61,009 nucleotides of DNA from an uncultured Pelagibacteraceae bacterium (GTDB lineage Bacteria; Pseudomonadota; Alphaproteobacteria; Pelagibacterales; Pelagibacteraceae): assembly GCA_902574215.1 (NCBI GenBank), contig CACGMR010000004.1:1-61009 (forward strand), read 5' to 3'. A model generated the notes under the pieces. The model made no database searches and had not been told where the DNA came from. It was given only the letters and a program-made list of their open reading frames with translations. This document shows, piece after piece, positions 43,915 to 52,957 of the stretch. Position numbers and translations under genes: made by a program. How positions within the stretch are numbered: position 1 is the first letter of the stretch; each line of letters opens with the position of its first letter.

Positions 43915-44841
43915 ATGTTCACAATTTTTTTAGGACTAACTCCATTTATATTTATTACTTTTTTAGGGTTTGTATTTGGTAAGTTAAAAGTTTTAGACCT
44001 TAGTCATGCTAAAATTTTAAATCTTTTTTTGTTCTATATTGCAGTTCCGGCATTGATAGTTAAACTAATAGCACAAAATGAAATTGGACAAGTAGATTTC
44101 AAACAAATTTTTTCTTATTTAATTATGCAATCGATATGTGGAATTATCGCTTACTTAATTACTTCAAAATATTTTAAAAGATCAATCCCAGAATCAATTA
44201 TTTGGGCTTTAACAGTTTCATTATCAAACCATGTGACTTTGCTTTTGCCAATAACAGAAATTTATTTTCAACAAGATGTAATTACACAGGTTGCAAGCAT
44301 CATATTAATGGATGGTATAATTTTATTATCTGTAATTGCTTTTTTTCTCGAATTATCTACAAAAAAAAATGTAAATTTATTTAATTTTATTAAAAATTTA
44401 TTTTTAAACCCATTTATTCTTTCAATAATTATAGGTCTATTATTTTTATTATTAAATTTAAATATTGATCAAACGCCGATTGAATACACTTTGTCTAAAC
44501 TTGCAGCATGTGTTTCACCAGTTGGATTGTTTGCAATTGGCATAATTCTTTCATTTTATACTAAAAATATAATTAACAAATTATCTGTTTCTATCTCAGT
44601 TTTTAAATTAGTCATTTCCCCGATAATTTTACTGTTAGTTGGATTAGTGTTTTTTAATGTAGGATTGCCAGCTGAAATACCAGGTGCTTTCTTTGTGAGT
44701 GTTGCGCCTTGTGGAGTTACTTCTATAGTTTTATGTGCCGCTTATAATGTAAGTCCCGAAAATATAATTAAAGCAATTTTTGTTTCTACTATTGCTTCTA
44801 TAGGGACTATATTTTTTGCAATTAAGTATTTGACTTTATAA
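43915..44841 (+). CDS. AEC family permease
   Basis: A 308-aa membrane protein with about ten helices in the auxin-efflux-carrier pattern (two five-helix halves). It has FGKLKVLDLSHAKILNLFLFYIAVPALIV at the start and the late motif GAFFVSVAPCGVTSIVLCAAYN. Bacterial relatives include malonate transporters. Beside the hydrolase and dioxygenase it could move an organic acid substrate or product. Ends 4 bases before a convergent gene. Confidence 0.88.
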   Translation: MFTIFLGLTPFIFITFLGFVFGKLKVLDLSHAKILNLFLFYIAVPALIVKLIAQNEIGQVDFKQIFSYLIMQSICGIIAYLITSKYFKRSIPESIIWALTVSLSNHVTLLLPITEIYFQQDVITQVASIILMDGIILLSVIAFFLELSTKKNVNLFNFIKNLFLNPFILSIIIGLLFLLLNLNIDQTPIEYTLSKLAACVSPVGLFAIGIILSFYTKNIINKLSVSISVFKLVISPIILLLVGLVFFNVGLPAEIPGAFFVSVAPCGVTSIVLCAAYNVSPENIIKAIFVSTIASIGTIFFAIKYLTL

Positions 44842-44845
44842 AATT

Positions 44846-45913
44846 TTAATTTTTTCTTTCCATTAACCAGAGACTGTTTCCTGCAAGAAAATAAATTTTT
44901 CCATTAACTGGATGTACTTGAATATCTCTAATTCTTCCAATTTTGTCTTGGAAAATAATAGTTTCCTTAACGTTTGATAAATTCAGAAAATTTAATTTTC
45001 TCAATGATTTATCTTTTAGCGAAGTAATAAGTGCTTGCCCATTCCATTCTTTAAACTCTTTTCCTTTATAAATAGTTATTGCACTTGTAGCTATAGATGG
45101 TACCCAATAATGGATTGCCCTTGTAAATCCTGGCTTCCATTTAGGTCCTATTTTAGATCCTGAATAATTTGTGCCACCCCAGCCTAAAATTTTCCAACCG
45201 TAATTTTCTCCTTTTTTAATTTCACCAAACCAATCACCACCTTTTGCACCATGGTTGCTTGCATAAATTTTACCATCAAAAGAGGAATAGGTTAGGCCTT
45301 GAGGGTTACGAACACCAATTTGATAAATCTCTGGTAACCAGTCTGATTTACCCTCAAATTTAGGGTTATCTTTTGGAATACTGCCATCTAAATTAATTCT
45401 GATAATACTTCCAGGGTGGTTTGTTGGATCTTGAGCAATCATACCACCACCTCTTTCACCAGCAGATGCAAAAAGATAATTGTCTTTTATAGCAAGTCTT
45501 GAACCGAAATGATAACCAGATTCTACTGGTGGTTCAGCTTGAAATATATTTTTGAAATCTAAATTTTTTTTATTTAATTTAGCTTTTGCGATTGATGTAC
45601 TAGTTTTCCAATCCCCTCTATTTTCTGAATAAGAAATCCATAAGTAATTATCTTGGTAAATAATATCTAATAAACCTCCTTGTCCGTGAACAAAATAATT
45701 TAAGTTATGTCCAACTTCATAAACTTCCTCAGAAATAATATTTACTATTTTTATTTTTCCAGTTTTTTCAGTGATAATAAGTTCTTCATCACTTATAAAA
45801 GACGATCCCCAAGGGTCATTTAAACTTGCTAATTTTTTAAAAGTAAAATTTTCAGAAAAACTTTTTGATGAAAATAAAAAAAATAAAAATATAGATAAAA
45901 AATATTTGATCAC
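44846..45913 (-). CDS. Periplasmic PQQ-type aldose sugar dehydrogenase (YliI/Asd-like)
   Basis: A soluble quinoprotein beta-propeller of the glucose/sorbosone dehydrogenase family. A signal peptide (FLSIFLFFLFSSKSFS) is followed by NDPWGSSFI, HGQGGLLDI, SGYHFGSRLA, the catalytic-type His in SNHGAKGGDWFGEI, and YGWKI. I place the start at GTG 45913, one base after the stop of the upstream SDR gene; an ATG frame from 45949 would overlap that gene and bury the signal peptide. The family oxidises aldoses using PQQ; no PQQ synthesis genes are in this window. Confidence 0.83.
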   Translation of the reverse strand: MIKYFLSIFLFFLFSSKSFSENFTFKKLASLNDPWGSSFISDEELIITEKTGKIKIVNIISEEVYEVGHNLNYFVHGQGGLLDIIYQDNYLWISYSENRGDWKTSTSIAKAKLNKKNLDFKNIFQAEPPVESGYHFGSRLAIKDNYLFASAGERGGGMIAQDPTNHPGSIIRINLDGSIPKDNPKFEGKSDWLPEIYQIGVRNPQGLTYSSFDGKIYASNHGAKGGDWFGEIKKGENYGWKILGWGGTNYSGSKIGPKWKPGFTRAIHYWVPSIATSAITIYKGKEFKEWNGQALITSLKDKSLRKLNFLNLSNVKETIIFQDKIGRIRDIQVHPVNGKIYFLAGNSLWLMERKN

Positions 45914-45914
45914 T

Positions 45915-46625
45915 TTATGAAAGTTTAGACCTACCACCATCAACAGCAATTATTTGGCCTGTAACCCAAGAACTATCTTCCTTTAGTAAGAATTTAGCAA
46001 GAGCAGCAGAGTCTTTACCTTCTCCTAATCTTTTAAGAGGATGCGCTTTTGCAATACCTTCAGCTATAGCAGTATTTTTTAACATTGGTTCTGCTATTTT
46101 AGATTTTGTTAAACTTGGTGCCACACAATTTACTCTTATGTTTGGAGCAAATTCTGCTGCAAGAGAAACTGTCAATCCTTCAACAGCTGCTTTTGCTGAC
46201 GCTATAATTGCATGATTAGTAAAACCTCTTTGAGCAGCAACAGTTGAAAATAACACTATTGAACCTTTATTTTTTTTTAAACTTTCCTGATATCCTTTAA
46301 TAGCTTCTACAGCAGAATAAAGATTAAGTTTCATGCATTTCTGAAAGTCTTGTTCATTTACCATTCTTAATGGTTTTAAATCAATTGAACCGACACAATA
46401 AGCTAGGCCTTTAATTTCAGAAATATCTGATTTAACTTTTTCTATAAACCCATCCTCTAAAACATCTGCAACTGTATGTGAGCACCCAAGTTTTTCAGAG
46501 ACAGAACTAAGTTCACTTTCATTTCTTCCAACTAAATGAATATCGTTTCCAGAGTTTTTTAATTGTTCCGCTAAACTTGACCCAATAGAACCTGTCGCAC
46601 CAAAAATTACATATTTTTCTGACAT
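45915..46625 (-). CDS. Short-chain dehydrogenase/reductase
   Basis: A 236-aa SDR with the cofactor loop GATGSIGSSLAEQL near residue 8, the NNAG-equivalent CVGS, and a C-terminal GQIIAVDGGRS. The catalytic Ser lies in VLFSTVAAQRG. The usual YxxxK is altered: the corresponding segment reads HAIIASAKAAVEG, so the Tyr appears replaced by Ile or Ala while the Lys remains. Activity may therefore be atypical. It is co-transcribed with the sugar dehydrogenase and divergent from the photolyase. Confidence 0.85.
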   Translation of the reverse strand: MSEKYVIFGATGSIGSSLAEQLKNSGNDIHLVGRNESELSSVSEKLGCSHTVADVLEDGFIEKVKSDISEIKGLAYCVGSIDLKPLRMVNEQDFQKCMKLNLYSAVEAIKGYQESLKKNKGSIVLFSTVAAQRGFTNHAIIASAKAAVEGLTVSLAAEFAPNIRVNCVAPSLTKSKIAEPMLKNTAIAEGIAKAHPLKRLGEGKDSAALAKFLLKEDSSWVTGQIIAVDGGRSKLS

Positions 46626-46652
46626 AAAAAATTTTATTAGTTATATTTAACT

Positions 46653-48143
46653 ATGAGGTTATTTTTTATACTTGGTAATCAATTATTTCCAATAAAATAC
46701 CTAGACCGCTTCAAAAAAGACCACCTATTTTTTATGGCTGAAGATAAGGGTTTATGCACTTATGAAAAGCATCATAAACAAAAAATTTTATTATTTTTAG
46801 CTTCAATGCGTTCTTATGCTGACGGGTTAAGAAAAAACAAATTTAAATTAGATTATTTTAAAATTGAAGACAAAGAATTTAATGATGATTATTTAAAAAA
46901 ATTAAAAAAAATAATTACACAAAAAAAAGTAAAAGAAATTTCTAGTTTTGAAGTAGAGGATAAATTTTTTGAAAAAAAAATTTCACAATTTTTAAAAAAA
47001 GAAAAAATACACTGGAATATTGTTCAAACTCCTATGTTTTTAAATTCAAGAGCTGAATTTAAAAATTATTTATCAAAATCAAAAAAACCTTTTATGGCAA
47101 CTTTCTATAAAGATGTTAGAAAAAAATCAGGGATATTGATGGGTTCAGATGGTAATCCAATCGGGGGGAAATGGAGCTTTGATGAAGATAACAGAAATAA
47201 ATTACCTAAAAACATTTCAATTCCTAAATTTCCAAAAATAAATGAAACCAGTCACACAAAAAAACTAAAGCCTATTATTGAAAAGGAATTTAAAAATCAC
47301 CCAGGGAGTACAAATAATTTTTGGTTTGCAACTGAATACGAGGATGTTGTTAAACTTTTAAATTTTTTTATAAAAGAAAAATCAAACTTATTTGGTGATT
47401 ATGAGGATGCAGTTGATCAAAAAGATAATATTCTATTTCATAGTGCATTAAGTCCTTATATAAATTTAGGTTTAATTACTCCTGAATTTGTTATCCAAAA
47501 AATTTTAGATTTTCATAAAAAAAATAAAATTAGAATGAATTCTTTAGAGGGCTACATTCGTCAGGTGATTGGTTGGCGAGAATTTATGCGTGGAATTTAT
47601 CAGTCCTATTCTCAAGAAATGGAAACTGGAAATTTTTTTAAACAAAATAGAAAAATGAAAAGTTCTTGGTATGATGGGACCACTGGTCTTCCACCTTTGG
47701 ATTATGCAATTAAAAATGCCGTTAATCATGGTTGGTCACATCACATTGAAAGGTTAATGATCTTATCTAACATAATGAACCTTTGTGAAATTAAGCCAAC
47801 AATTGTTTACAAATGGTTCATGGAAATGTTCGTAGACTCTTCAGATTGGGTGATGGTTCCTAATGTTTATGGAATGGGATTATTTAGTGATGGGGGAATT
47901 TTTGCAACCAAACCTTATATTTGTGGTTCTAGTTATTTTATGAAAATGATGGATTTTAAAAAAGGTGATTGGTGTAACACCATGGATGGTCTTTATTGGA
48001 GATTTATTGACCGAAATAGAAAATTTTTTTTAAAAAATCCTCGTCTTTCGATGATGGTAAGAATATTTGATAAAATGAAATCTGATAGAAAAAAATTAAT
48101 TTTATCTGAAGCTGATAAATTTATTAAACTAAATACAATTTGA
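46653..48143 (+). CDS. Photolyase/cryptochrome-related protein (bacterial 6-4 photolyase type)
   Basis: A 496-aa FAD protein of the deoxyribodipyrimidine photolyase-related (FeS-BCP/PhrB) family. It starts with the Rossmann-like antenna domain ([11 protein letters not shown]). The FAD domain has [17 protein letters not shown] near 300, [14 protein letters not shown] near 358, and [15 protein letters not shown] near 438. Members repair (6-4) photoproducts or act as light sensors. Cys residues are only C35, C378, C424 and C441; the paired Cys of PhrB is not visible, so the iron-sulfur cluster may be absent or altered. It is followed directly by a DUF2256 peptide. Confidence 0.9.
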   Translation: MRLFFILGNQLFPIKYLDRFKKDHLFFMAEDKGLCTYEKHHKQKILLFLASMRSYADGLRKNKFKLDYFKIEDKEFNDDYLKKLKKIITQKKVKEISSFEVEDKFFEKKISQFLKKEKIHWNIVQTPMFLNSRAEFKNYLSKSKKPFMATFYKDVRKKSGILMGSDGNPIGGKWSFDEDNRNKLPKNISIPKFPKINETSHTKKLKPIIEKEFKNHPGSTNNFWFATEYEDVVKLLNFFIKEKSNLFGDYEDAVDQKDNILFHSALSPYINLGLITPEFVIQKILDFHKKNKIRMNSLEGYIRQVIGWREFMRGIYQSYSQEMETGNFFKQNRKMKSSWYDGTTGLPPLDYAIKNAVNHGWSHHIERLMILSNIMNLCEIKPTIVYKWFMEMFVDSSDWVMVPNVYGMGLFSDGGIFATKPYICGSSYFMKMMDFKKGDWCNTMDGLYWRFIDRNRKFFLKNPRLSMMVRIFDKMKSDRKKLILSEADKFIKLNTI

Positions 48144-48271
48144 TGAAAAAAGAAAATTTACCAACAAAAATTTGTCCAGTTTGTAAAAGACCATTTACTT
48201 GGCGAAAAAAATGGAAGTTAAATTGGGATAGAGTAAAATATTGTTCCAAGAAGTGTTCTAAGCTAAGCTAA
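48143..48271 (+). CDS. DUF2256 zinc-ribbon peptide
   Basis: A 42-aa protein whose ATG shares a base with the photolyase stop (TGATG). It has two Cys pairs, [15 protein letters not shown] and KYCSKKCSK, the complete DUF2256 pattern, and probably binds one zinc. DUF2256 genes often neighbour photolyase genes, which suggests a role with them, but no function is known to me. A (CTAAG)3 microrepeat ends the gene. Confidence 0.85.
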   Translation: MKKENLPTKICPVCKRPFTWRKKWKLNWDRVKYCSKKCSKLS

Positions 48272-48276
48272 GCTTA

Positions 48277-48996
48277 GTGAACATAATAGTATTACAACAT
48301 ATAAAAATAGAAGATCCAGGTTACATTAAAGATTTAATGTTAGCTGATGGATTAAATTTAACTACCATTGAGTTAGATGAAGGTGAAAAAATACCAGATG
48401 ATTTAAGTAAATTTGATGGAATGTTTTGCATGGGGGGTCCAATGGATACCTATATGGAACAAGAATATCCTTGGTTAATAGAAGAAAAGAAAGCAATTAA
48501 AGAATTTGTTGTTAATCTAAAAAAACCTTATTTAGGTTTTTGTTTAGGTTGTCAGCTTTTAGGAGAAGTGATTGGTGGAAAAGTAGTTAAATCTAAACCA
48601 GCAGAAATAGGAATTATGGATATTAATTTTTCTAATGAAAAAGACGAAGATAAATTATTTTCAAAATTTCCTAATACGATTAAAAGTTTACAATGGCACT
48701 CTTATGAGGTTCAAGGTATTGAAAATAATAAAGATGTAACTTTATTAGCCTCTTCTCCAATTACCAAGTATCAAATCTTTAAATATCAAAACCATGCTTA
48801 TGGAATTCAATTTCATATAGAAATTAAAGATACCACAGTCAATGAGTGGGGATGTGTACCGGAATACAAAAAAGCTATAGAGGATCAGCTTGGTAATGGT
48901 GCTTTAGAAAAGTTTGACCAATCTGCAAAAGATAACATGAAAGATATGAATAACTATTCTACAATCCTTTATGATAATTTTAAAAAACTTTTATGA
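48277..48996 (+). CDS. Class-I glutamine amidotransferase-like protein
   Basis: A 239-aa protein with a full amidotransferase triad: C89 in LGFCLGCQLLG, and H180 and E182 in YGIQFHIEIKD. It also has FCMGGPMDTY and QWHSYEV, the pattern of standalone GMP-synthase-like or gamma-glutamyl hydrolase-type GATases. The start is a GTG, 5 bases after DUF2256. No synthase partner is adjacent, so the reaction is unknown. It overlaps the next gene at ATGA. Confidence 0.87.
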   Translation: MNIIVLQHIKIEDPGYIKDLMLADGLNLTTIELDEGEKIPDDLSKFDGMFCMGGPMDTYMEQEYPWLIEEKKAIKEFVVNLKKPYLGFCLGCQLLGEVIGGKVVKSKPAEIGIMDINFSNEKDEDKLFSKFPNTIKSLQWHSYEVQGIENNKDVTLLASSPITKYQIFKYQNHAYGIQFHIEIKDTTVNEWGCVPEYKKAIEDQLGNGALEKFDQSAKDNMKDMNNYSTILYDNFKKLL

Positions 48997-49214
48997 ATAA
49001 TAAGATCTTTGAATGGGTAGGGGTTATAACTGCAATATTATATTCCTTGTTTGTTGCTTTAAATATAGGAATAGAATTTTTTGGTTTTTGTCTATTGCTT
49101 TTGTCAGCTATTTTAATTGGAATTTGGGCTTATAGGGGTGGTCATAAAGGAATTTTGTTATTACAATTTTTTTATGCAACAGCTGGAATTATTGGGATGG
49201 TTCGTTGGTTTTAG
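48993..49214 (+). CDS. Small membrane protein
   Basis: A 73-aa protein with two or three hydrophobic helices (about 8-24, 28-46, 55-70) and the motif IWAYRGGHKGILLLQFFYATAGIIGMVRW. The spacing loosely resembles a piece of a PnuC-like transporter, but I do not assign a family. Coupled to the amidotransferase by overlap; its 3' end overlaps the convergent photolyase-like gene by four bases. Confidence 0.6.
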   Translation: MNNKIFEWVGVITAILYSLFVALNIGIEFFGFCLLLLSAILIGIWAYRGGHKGILLLQFFYATAGIIGMVRWF

Positions 49215-50350
49215 TTAAAAGTCGAGACTATTTTGGGAATATAATTTTTAAAATTAAAAAATCCTTTATTGCAGTATTGCCAAGCCAATTGATCAAGATT
49301 TCTATATAAAAAATCTATCTTTAAATTATTCGAATTTAAAAAATCTAAATTTTCACCTACCGTTGGATATAAACCATAACAATTTTCAATATTTGTTAAT
49401 TCACTTATATCTATAATTTGACAATCAATAGATTGATATTTTAATCTTTGTTCTTGGTCTTCTATTAAATGAGATTTAAATTTCACTAACTTTTCACTGA
49501 GTTTTATTACTCTATTTTCATTTTTATTAGAAACTAAGTAAATTTTCTTAAAGTTGTTTTCCTTAAAGTCAGTGATTTCAAACGAGAGATTATTTTCAAA
49601 AATTAAAAGATTCTTATTCTCAATTTTTTGTGGGTTATTGAAATCCTGTTTAATTATTTGATAAGATTTTTCAGATACTTTTGGAGGAGCATTTTCATTT
49701 AATTTTATATTTTGAAATCTATTGTTAGTGAATTTTTTAATATTCCATTCACTTGCAAGGTAATGTTTTCCTTGAGTTTGAACACCTGCAACCCATCGCC
49801 ACCCAAGTGTATTTGATGCAGCATCTCCATCATAAAGATGTTGCATAAAAAATTCTGCACCTAATTGCCAAGGCAATTCTAAAGTAAAAATCCAAATACT
49901 AGCAAACCACATTCTTGTGTGATTATGCAAATAATTGTTTTCTTTAAGCTCTTTCACCCACTCATTAAAGCAATCTACTTTTGTTTTTCCTTCGATTGCT
50001 GCAATATAATCTTTATTATCTTTAAATTCATTTTTGATTTGATTTAATTCGATAAGATAATCAGCCCAAACACTTGGTCTTAGTTCTAACCAACCTTTCC
50101 AATAAGTTCGCCATAGAACTTCTTGAATAAACTTTTCATTTTTTGAAAAAGAAAATTTACTTAGAGCTTTCTGAATGACTTCTTCTTCATTAATTATTCC
50201 ATGAGTTATATATGGTGATAAGCAAGATATATTAGATCTTTTTTCAGGTCCAAAATCAAAATTTCTTAATTTTGAATATTCTCCAAGATTATTCTCAACA
50301 AAATTATTTAATTGATTTAAGGCCTTAGCCCTTGAAGCTTTAAATATCAT
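49211..50350 (-). CDS. Photolyase FAD-domain protein with a C-terminal alpha/beta domain
   Basis: A 379-aa protein. Residues 1 to about 235 are a photolyase/cryptochrome FAD-binding domain (EVLWRTYWKGWLELRP, NHTRMWFASIWIFTLELPWQLGAEFF, DGDAASNTLGWRWVAG), but no antenna domain precedes it. Instead about 130 residues follow with alternating strands and helices (NLLIFENNLSF, KKIYLVSNKNENRVIKL, IDCQIIDISELTNI). I recall similar proteins, with the FAD domain first, in other marine alphaproteobacteria, but no characterised function. A role in photorepair or light sensing is inferred. Confidence 0.82.
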   Translation of the reverse strand: MIFKASRAKALNQLNNFVENNLGEYSKLRNFDFGPEKRSNISCLSPYITHGIINEEEVIQKALSKFSFSKNEKFIQEVLWRTYWKGWLELRPSVWADYLIELNQIKNEFKDNKDYIAAIEGKTKVDCFNEWVKELKENNYLHNHTRMWFASIWIFTLELPWQLGAEFFMQHLYDGDAASNTLGWRWVAGVQTQGKHYLASEWNIKKFTNNRFQNIKLNENAPPKVSEKSYQIIKQDFNNPQKIENKNLLIFENNLSFEITDFKENNFKKIYLVSNKNENRVIKLSEKLVKFKSHLIEDQEQRLKYQSIDCQIIDISELTNIENCYGLYPTVGENLDFLNSNNLKIDFLYRNLDQLAWQYCNKGFFNFKNYIPKIVSTFN

Positions 50351-50356
50351 TTAAAA

Positions 50357-50737
50357 TTATTTTGATTTTTTTTTCTTAAGACCCAATTTGTCACTATGTC
50401 TTAATCTTAAAACAACAATTGCTCCAGCTATTAACAAAATAGCTACTGCTTCGTAAACAAGTGCAGTAGGATCCATTTCTTTACCTTGTAGAATAATAAA
50501 TCGTGCAAGCGCTGTAATTGCAATAAGAAGTGGAAGGGTAATACTAATAGATTGTTGGTTCCAAAAAACCCTAACCATTGCTAGTACCTCCAAATAAAGA
50601 AACATTAAAAGCAAATCTGCTAATGTAACAGATTGATTTAAGAACATGTTTTTCATTTCAATCCCAACAGCAATAACAGTACTGATTAGGATAATAACCA
50701 TTAGCGCTAACTGTAAGTTTTTTGCTATCTTATCCAT
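50357..50737 (-). CDS. PsiE family membrane protein
   Basis: A 126-aa protein with four membrane helices and the PsiE pattern: LLLMFLYLEVLAMVRVFW, then ITALARFIILQGK and a final helix before a basic tail. PsiE is induced by phosphate starvation in E. coli; its function is unknown. Shares one base with the upstream membrane-protein gene. Confidence 0.83.
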   Translation of the reverse strand: MDKIAKNLQLALMVIILISTVIAVGIEMKNMFLNQSVTLADLLLMFLYLEVLAMVRVFWNQQSISITLPLLIAITALARFIILQGKEMDPTALVYEAVAILLIAGAIVVLRLRHSDKLGLKKKKSK

Positions 50738-51195
50738 TATTTATCTTTACTAAAAGGTAACCATTTTTCAATTGCAGATTTTAAGGGACCATCATAAGGG
50801 ATTGAATAAGAGTTCGGGTTTGGACTTGTCAAAACCTCAATTCCTTTTGAAAATACGAATATAAATACTATTACAAAAACTATGACCATGATTTTAAAAG
50901 GATCAAAATTTTTTGTTTGAAAAACACTTGCAGACTTCTCTTCTGCTCTATGGAATTGTTTAAAAGTCATATAAACGGCAAATATTAAACCTATATGAGC
51001 TAAAAAAAGTCCAGCCCACCCAAATGCGAAAGTTGTGTAAGAAAAAACATATAAACTAAAAACAGTAGTCCAAATAAAACTTAAAACTAAAAGAATTTGT
51101 AATCTAACTGTCTTAGGAAGTGCACGTAGATCATTCTTACTATCATCAAATAAAATATTTGCAGCATCTCTCATCCAATTCTTTATTGATTCCAT
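50737..51195 (-). CDS. Membrane protein of unknown function
   Basis: A 152-aa protein with an amphipathic N-terminus (about 1-28), three membrane helices (about 30-50, 57-77, 100-120) and a C-terminal soluble tail of about 30 residues. I recognise no family. It is first in a two-gene unit with the PsiE-like gene and lies 57 bases from the argG stop. Confidence 0.6.
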   Translation of the reverse strand: MESIKNWMRDAANILFDDSKNDLRALPKTVRLQILLVLSFIWTTVFSLYVFSYTTFAFGWAGLFLAHIGLIFAVYMTFKQFHRAEEKSASVFQTKNFDPFKIMVIVFVIVFIFVFSKGIEVLTSPNPNSYSIPYDGPLKSAIEKWLPFSKDK

Positions 51196-51252
51196 GGTCT
51201 AAGGATATAATTTTTAGTGATTTAAACAAATGTCAATTTGTCCTAAAGCAAT

Positions 51253-52440
51253 CTAAGTTCGAAGCTTTTTCTTATGAAAATTGATAAATCTCTCAACGTT
51301 AGATTTATTAAATGATTTATTTTCTTCAAAAGATACCTTCTTCATTGAATATGCGCTGCTATTAGTAACTCTAGATTGAATTGTAATATTTCCTTTATAC
51401 AATTTAAGTTTAACTGAACCATTAACTTTACTTCTTTTTAAATCTACAATTTTTTGAAGTTTAAATCTTTCTTTTGAGTACCAATAACCATTATAAATTA
51501 ACTCTGCATATCTAGACATTATCTGATCTTTTTTATGCATAGTTTCTTTGTCTAAAGTAACAGACTCAATTGCTCGATGAGCATTGACTAAAAGAGTTCC
51601 ACCGGGTGTTTCATATACACCTCTAGATTTGATACCTAAAAATCTATTCTCCACTAAGTCAACTCTTCCAATTCCATTTTTTCCTGCAATGTCATTGAGC
51701 TTTGTTAATAATTTAGCTGGAGACATTTTTTTTCCATTTATTCCAAAAGGATCACCGTTTTTAAAATTGATAGTAATAAACGATGATTTGTTTGGTGCCT
51801 TTTCTGGAGAAATTGTTCGCTGGAAAATAAATTCTGGTGCTGAATTTTTTGGATTTTCTAAAACCTTACCTTCAGTTGATGTATGAAATAAATTATCATC
51901 TACTGAAAAAGGAGGTGCACCTTTTTTATCTTTAGGAATAGCTATGCCATGTTTTTTTGCATAATTAATTAAGTCTGTTCTTGATTTTAATTTCCAAATT
52001 CTCCACGGGGCTATGATTTTAATTTTGGGACCAAAATAATGATAGCCTAATTCAAATCTAACTTGGTCATTGCCTTTACCAGTTGCTCCATGCGAAACTG
52101 CATAGGCTTTAAATTTTTTAGCTACTCTTATTTGATCTTTTGCAATAAGAGGTCTTGCTATTGATGTCCCTAATAAATAAACACCCTCATAGATCGCGTG
52201 TCCTCTGATCATGGGATAAACATAATCCTTAACAAAAATATCTTTTAAATCTTTAATAATTATATTTTTAACACCAAATTTTTTTGCATTAGTTATAATT
52301 TTTTTTCTATCAATTTTTTGTCCAACATCTGCTGTATAACAAATTACATCTGCATCATAATTTTCTTGAAGCCATTTTAAAATTATAGAAGTATCGAGCC
52401 CTCCAGAATAAGCTAGAACAATTTTCTTTTTTGATTTCAT
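51253..52440 (-). CDS. argG: Argininosuccinate synthase
   Basis: Joins citrulline and aspartate with ATP in arginine synthesis. The N-terminal PP-loop AYSGGLDTS, then SHGATGKGNDQVRFELGYH and GRVDLVENRFLGIKSRGVYETPGGTLL are conserved. The 395-aa length is normal. It lies 4 bases after the IalB-family gene. Confidence 0.98.
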   Translation of the reverse strand: MKSKKKIVLAYSGGLDTSIILKWLQENYDADVICYTADVGQKIDRKKIITNAKKFGVKNIIIKDLKDIFVKDYVYPMIRGHAIYEGVYLLGTSIARPLIAKDQIRVAKKFKAYAVSHGATGKGNDQVRFELGYHYFGPKIKIIAPWRIWKLKSRTDLINYAKKHGIAIPKDKKGAPPFSVDDNLFHTSTEGKVLENPKNSAPEFIFQRTISPEKAPNKSSFITINFKNGDPFGINGKKMSPAKLLTKLNDIAGKNGIGRVDLVENRFLGIKSRGVYETPGGTLLVNAHRAIESVTLDKETMHKKDQIMSRYAELIYNGYWYSKERFKLQKIVDLKRSKVNGSVKLKLYKGNITIQSRVTNSSAYSMKKVSFEENKSFNKSNVERFINFHKKKLRT

Positions 52441-52444
52441 TGAA

Positions 52445-52957
52445 TTAACTACAAGCTTTTCTTGAAGCGTTATAAGCTTTAGTAAATCCTAATAATGAGT
52501 AATGATCAATCGTTTGAGAACCTTGCTGATTGTATCCAGTAATCATAATTCTAGATCCTTTTCTCATTTGTTTGATCATTTTTAATTCGATTTTATTGTC
52601 CGCAATCCACGCAAAACCTTGTTCTTTAATATCAAATATAAATTTATTCTTCCCTGAAGCAGCTGTTACAGAATTATTTTTGTTGAATTCATAACCCGGG
52701 GTAACACTTACTTCATTTTTTATATTGTCGTTTGGTCTGAATGCTACAAATAATTTTGCATCTCTTTTATTTGTTTTTGGAGCTTGCAAAATAGGTAAAG
52801 ATTGTGCAAAGCATACTTTACCGTCAGCATCCATAACGACCATTGCCTCCCAATCTTTATATTTACCAATTTTTTTAATTTCTTGAGCTGAAACTTGAGC
52901 AACACCACTTATAAAAAATATTCCTAACAATATTGTAATTTTTTTAATTATGGACAT
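52445..52957 (-). CDS. IalB family secreted protein
   Basis: A 170-aa periplasmic protein with a signal peptide (ILLGIFFISGVAQVSAQE, cleavage near 25). The family's layout follows: WEAMVVMDADGKVCFAQS, a beta-rich middle and a final Cys near the C-terminus (SRKACS), which may pair with the first. IalB proteins were named for invasion in Bartonella but are widespread in free-living alphaproteobacteria; the role here is unknown. Confidence 0.85.
   Translation of the reverse strand: MSIIKKITILLGIFFISGVAQVSAQEIKKIGKYKDWEAMVVMDADGKVCFAQSLPILQAPKTNKRDAKLFVAFRPNDNIKNEVSVTPGYEFNKNNSVTAASGKNKFIFDIKEQGFAWIADNKIELKMIKQMRKGSRIMITGYNQQGSQTIDHYSLLGFTKAYNASRKACS

Noticed and set aside
48258-48277. (CTAAG)3 microrepeat and CTAAGCTTAG palindrome at the DUF2256 / amidotransferase junction
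   Set aside because: Only three short units; partly coding for the peptide's last residues and probably chance.
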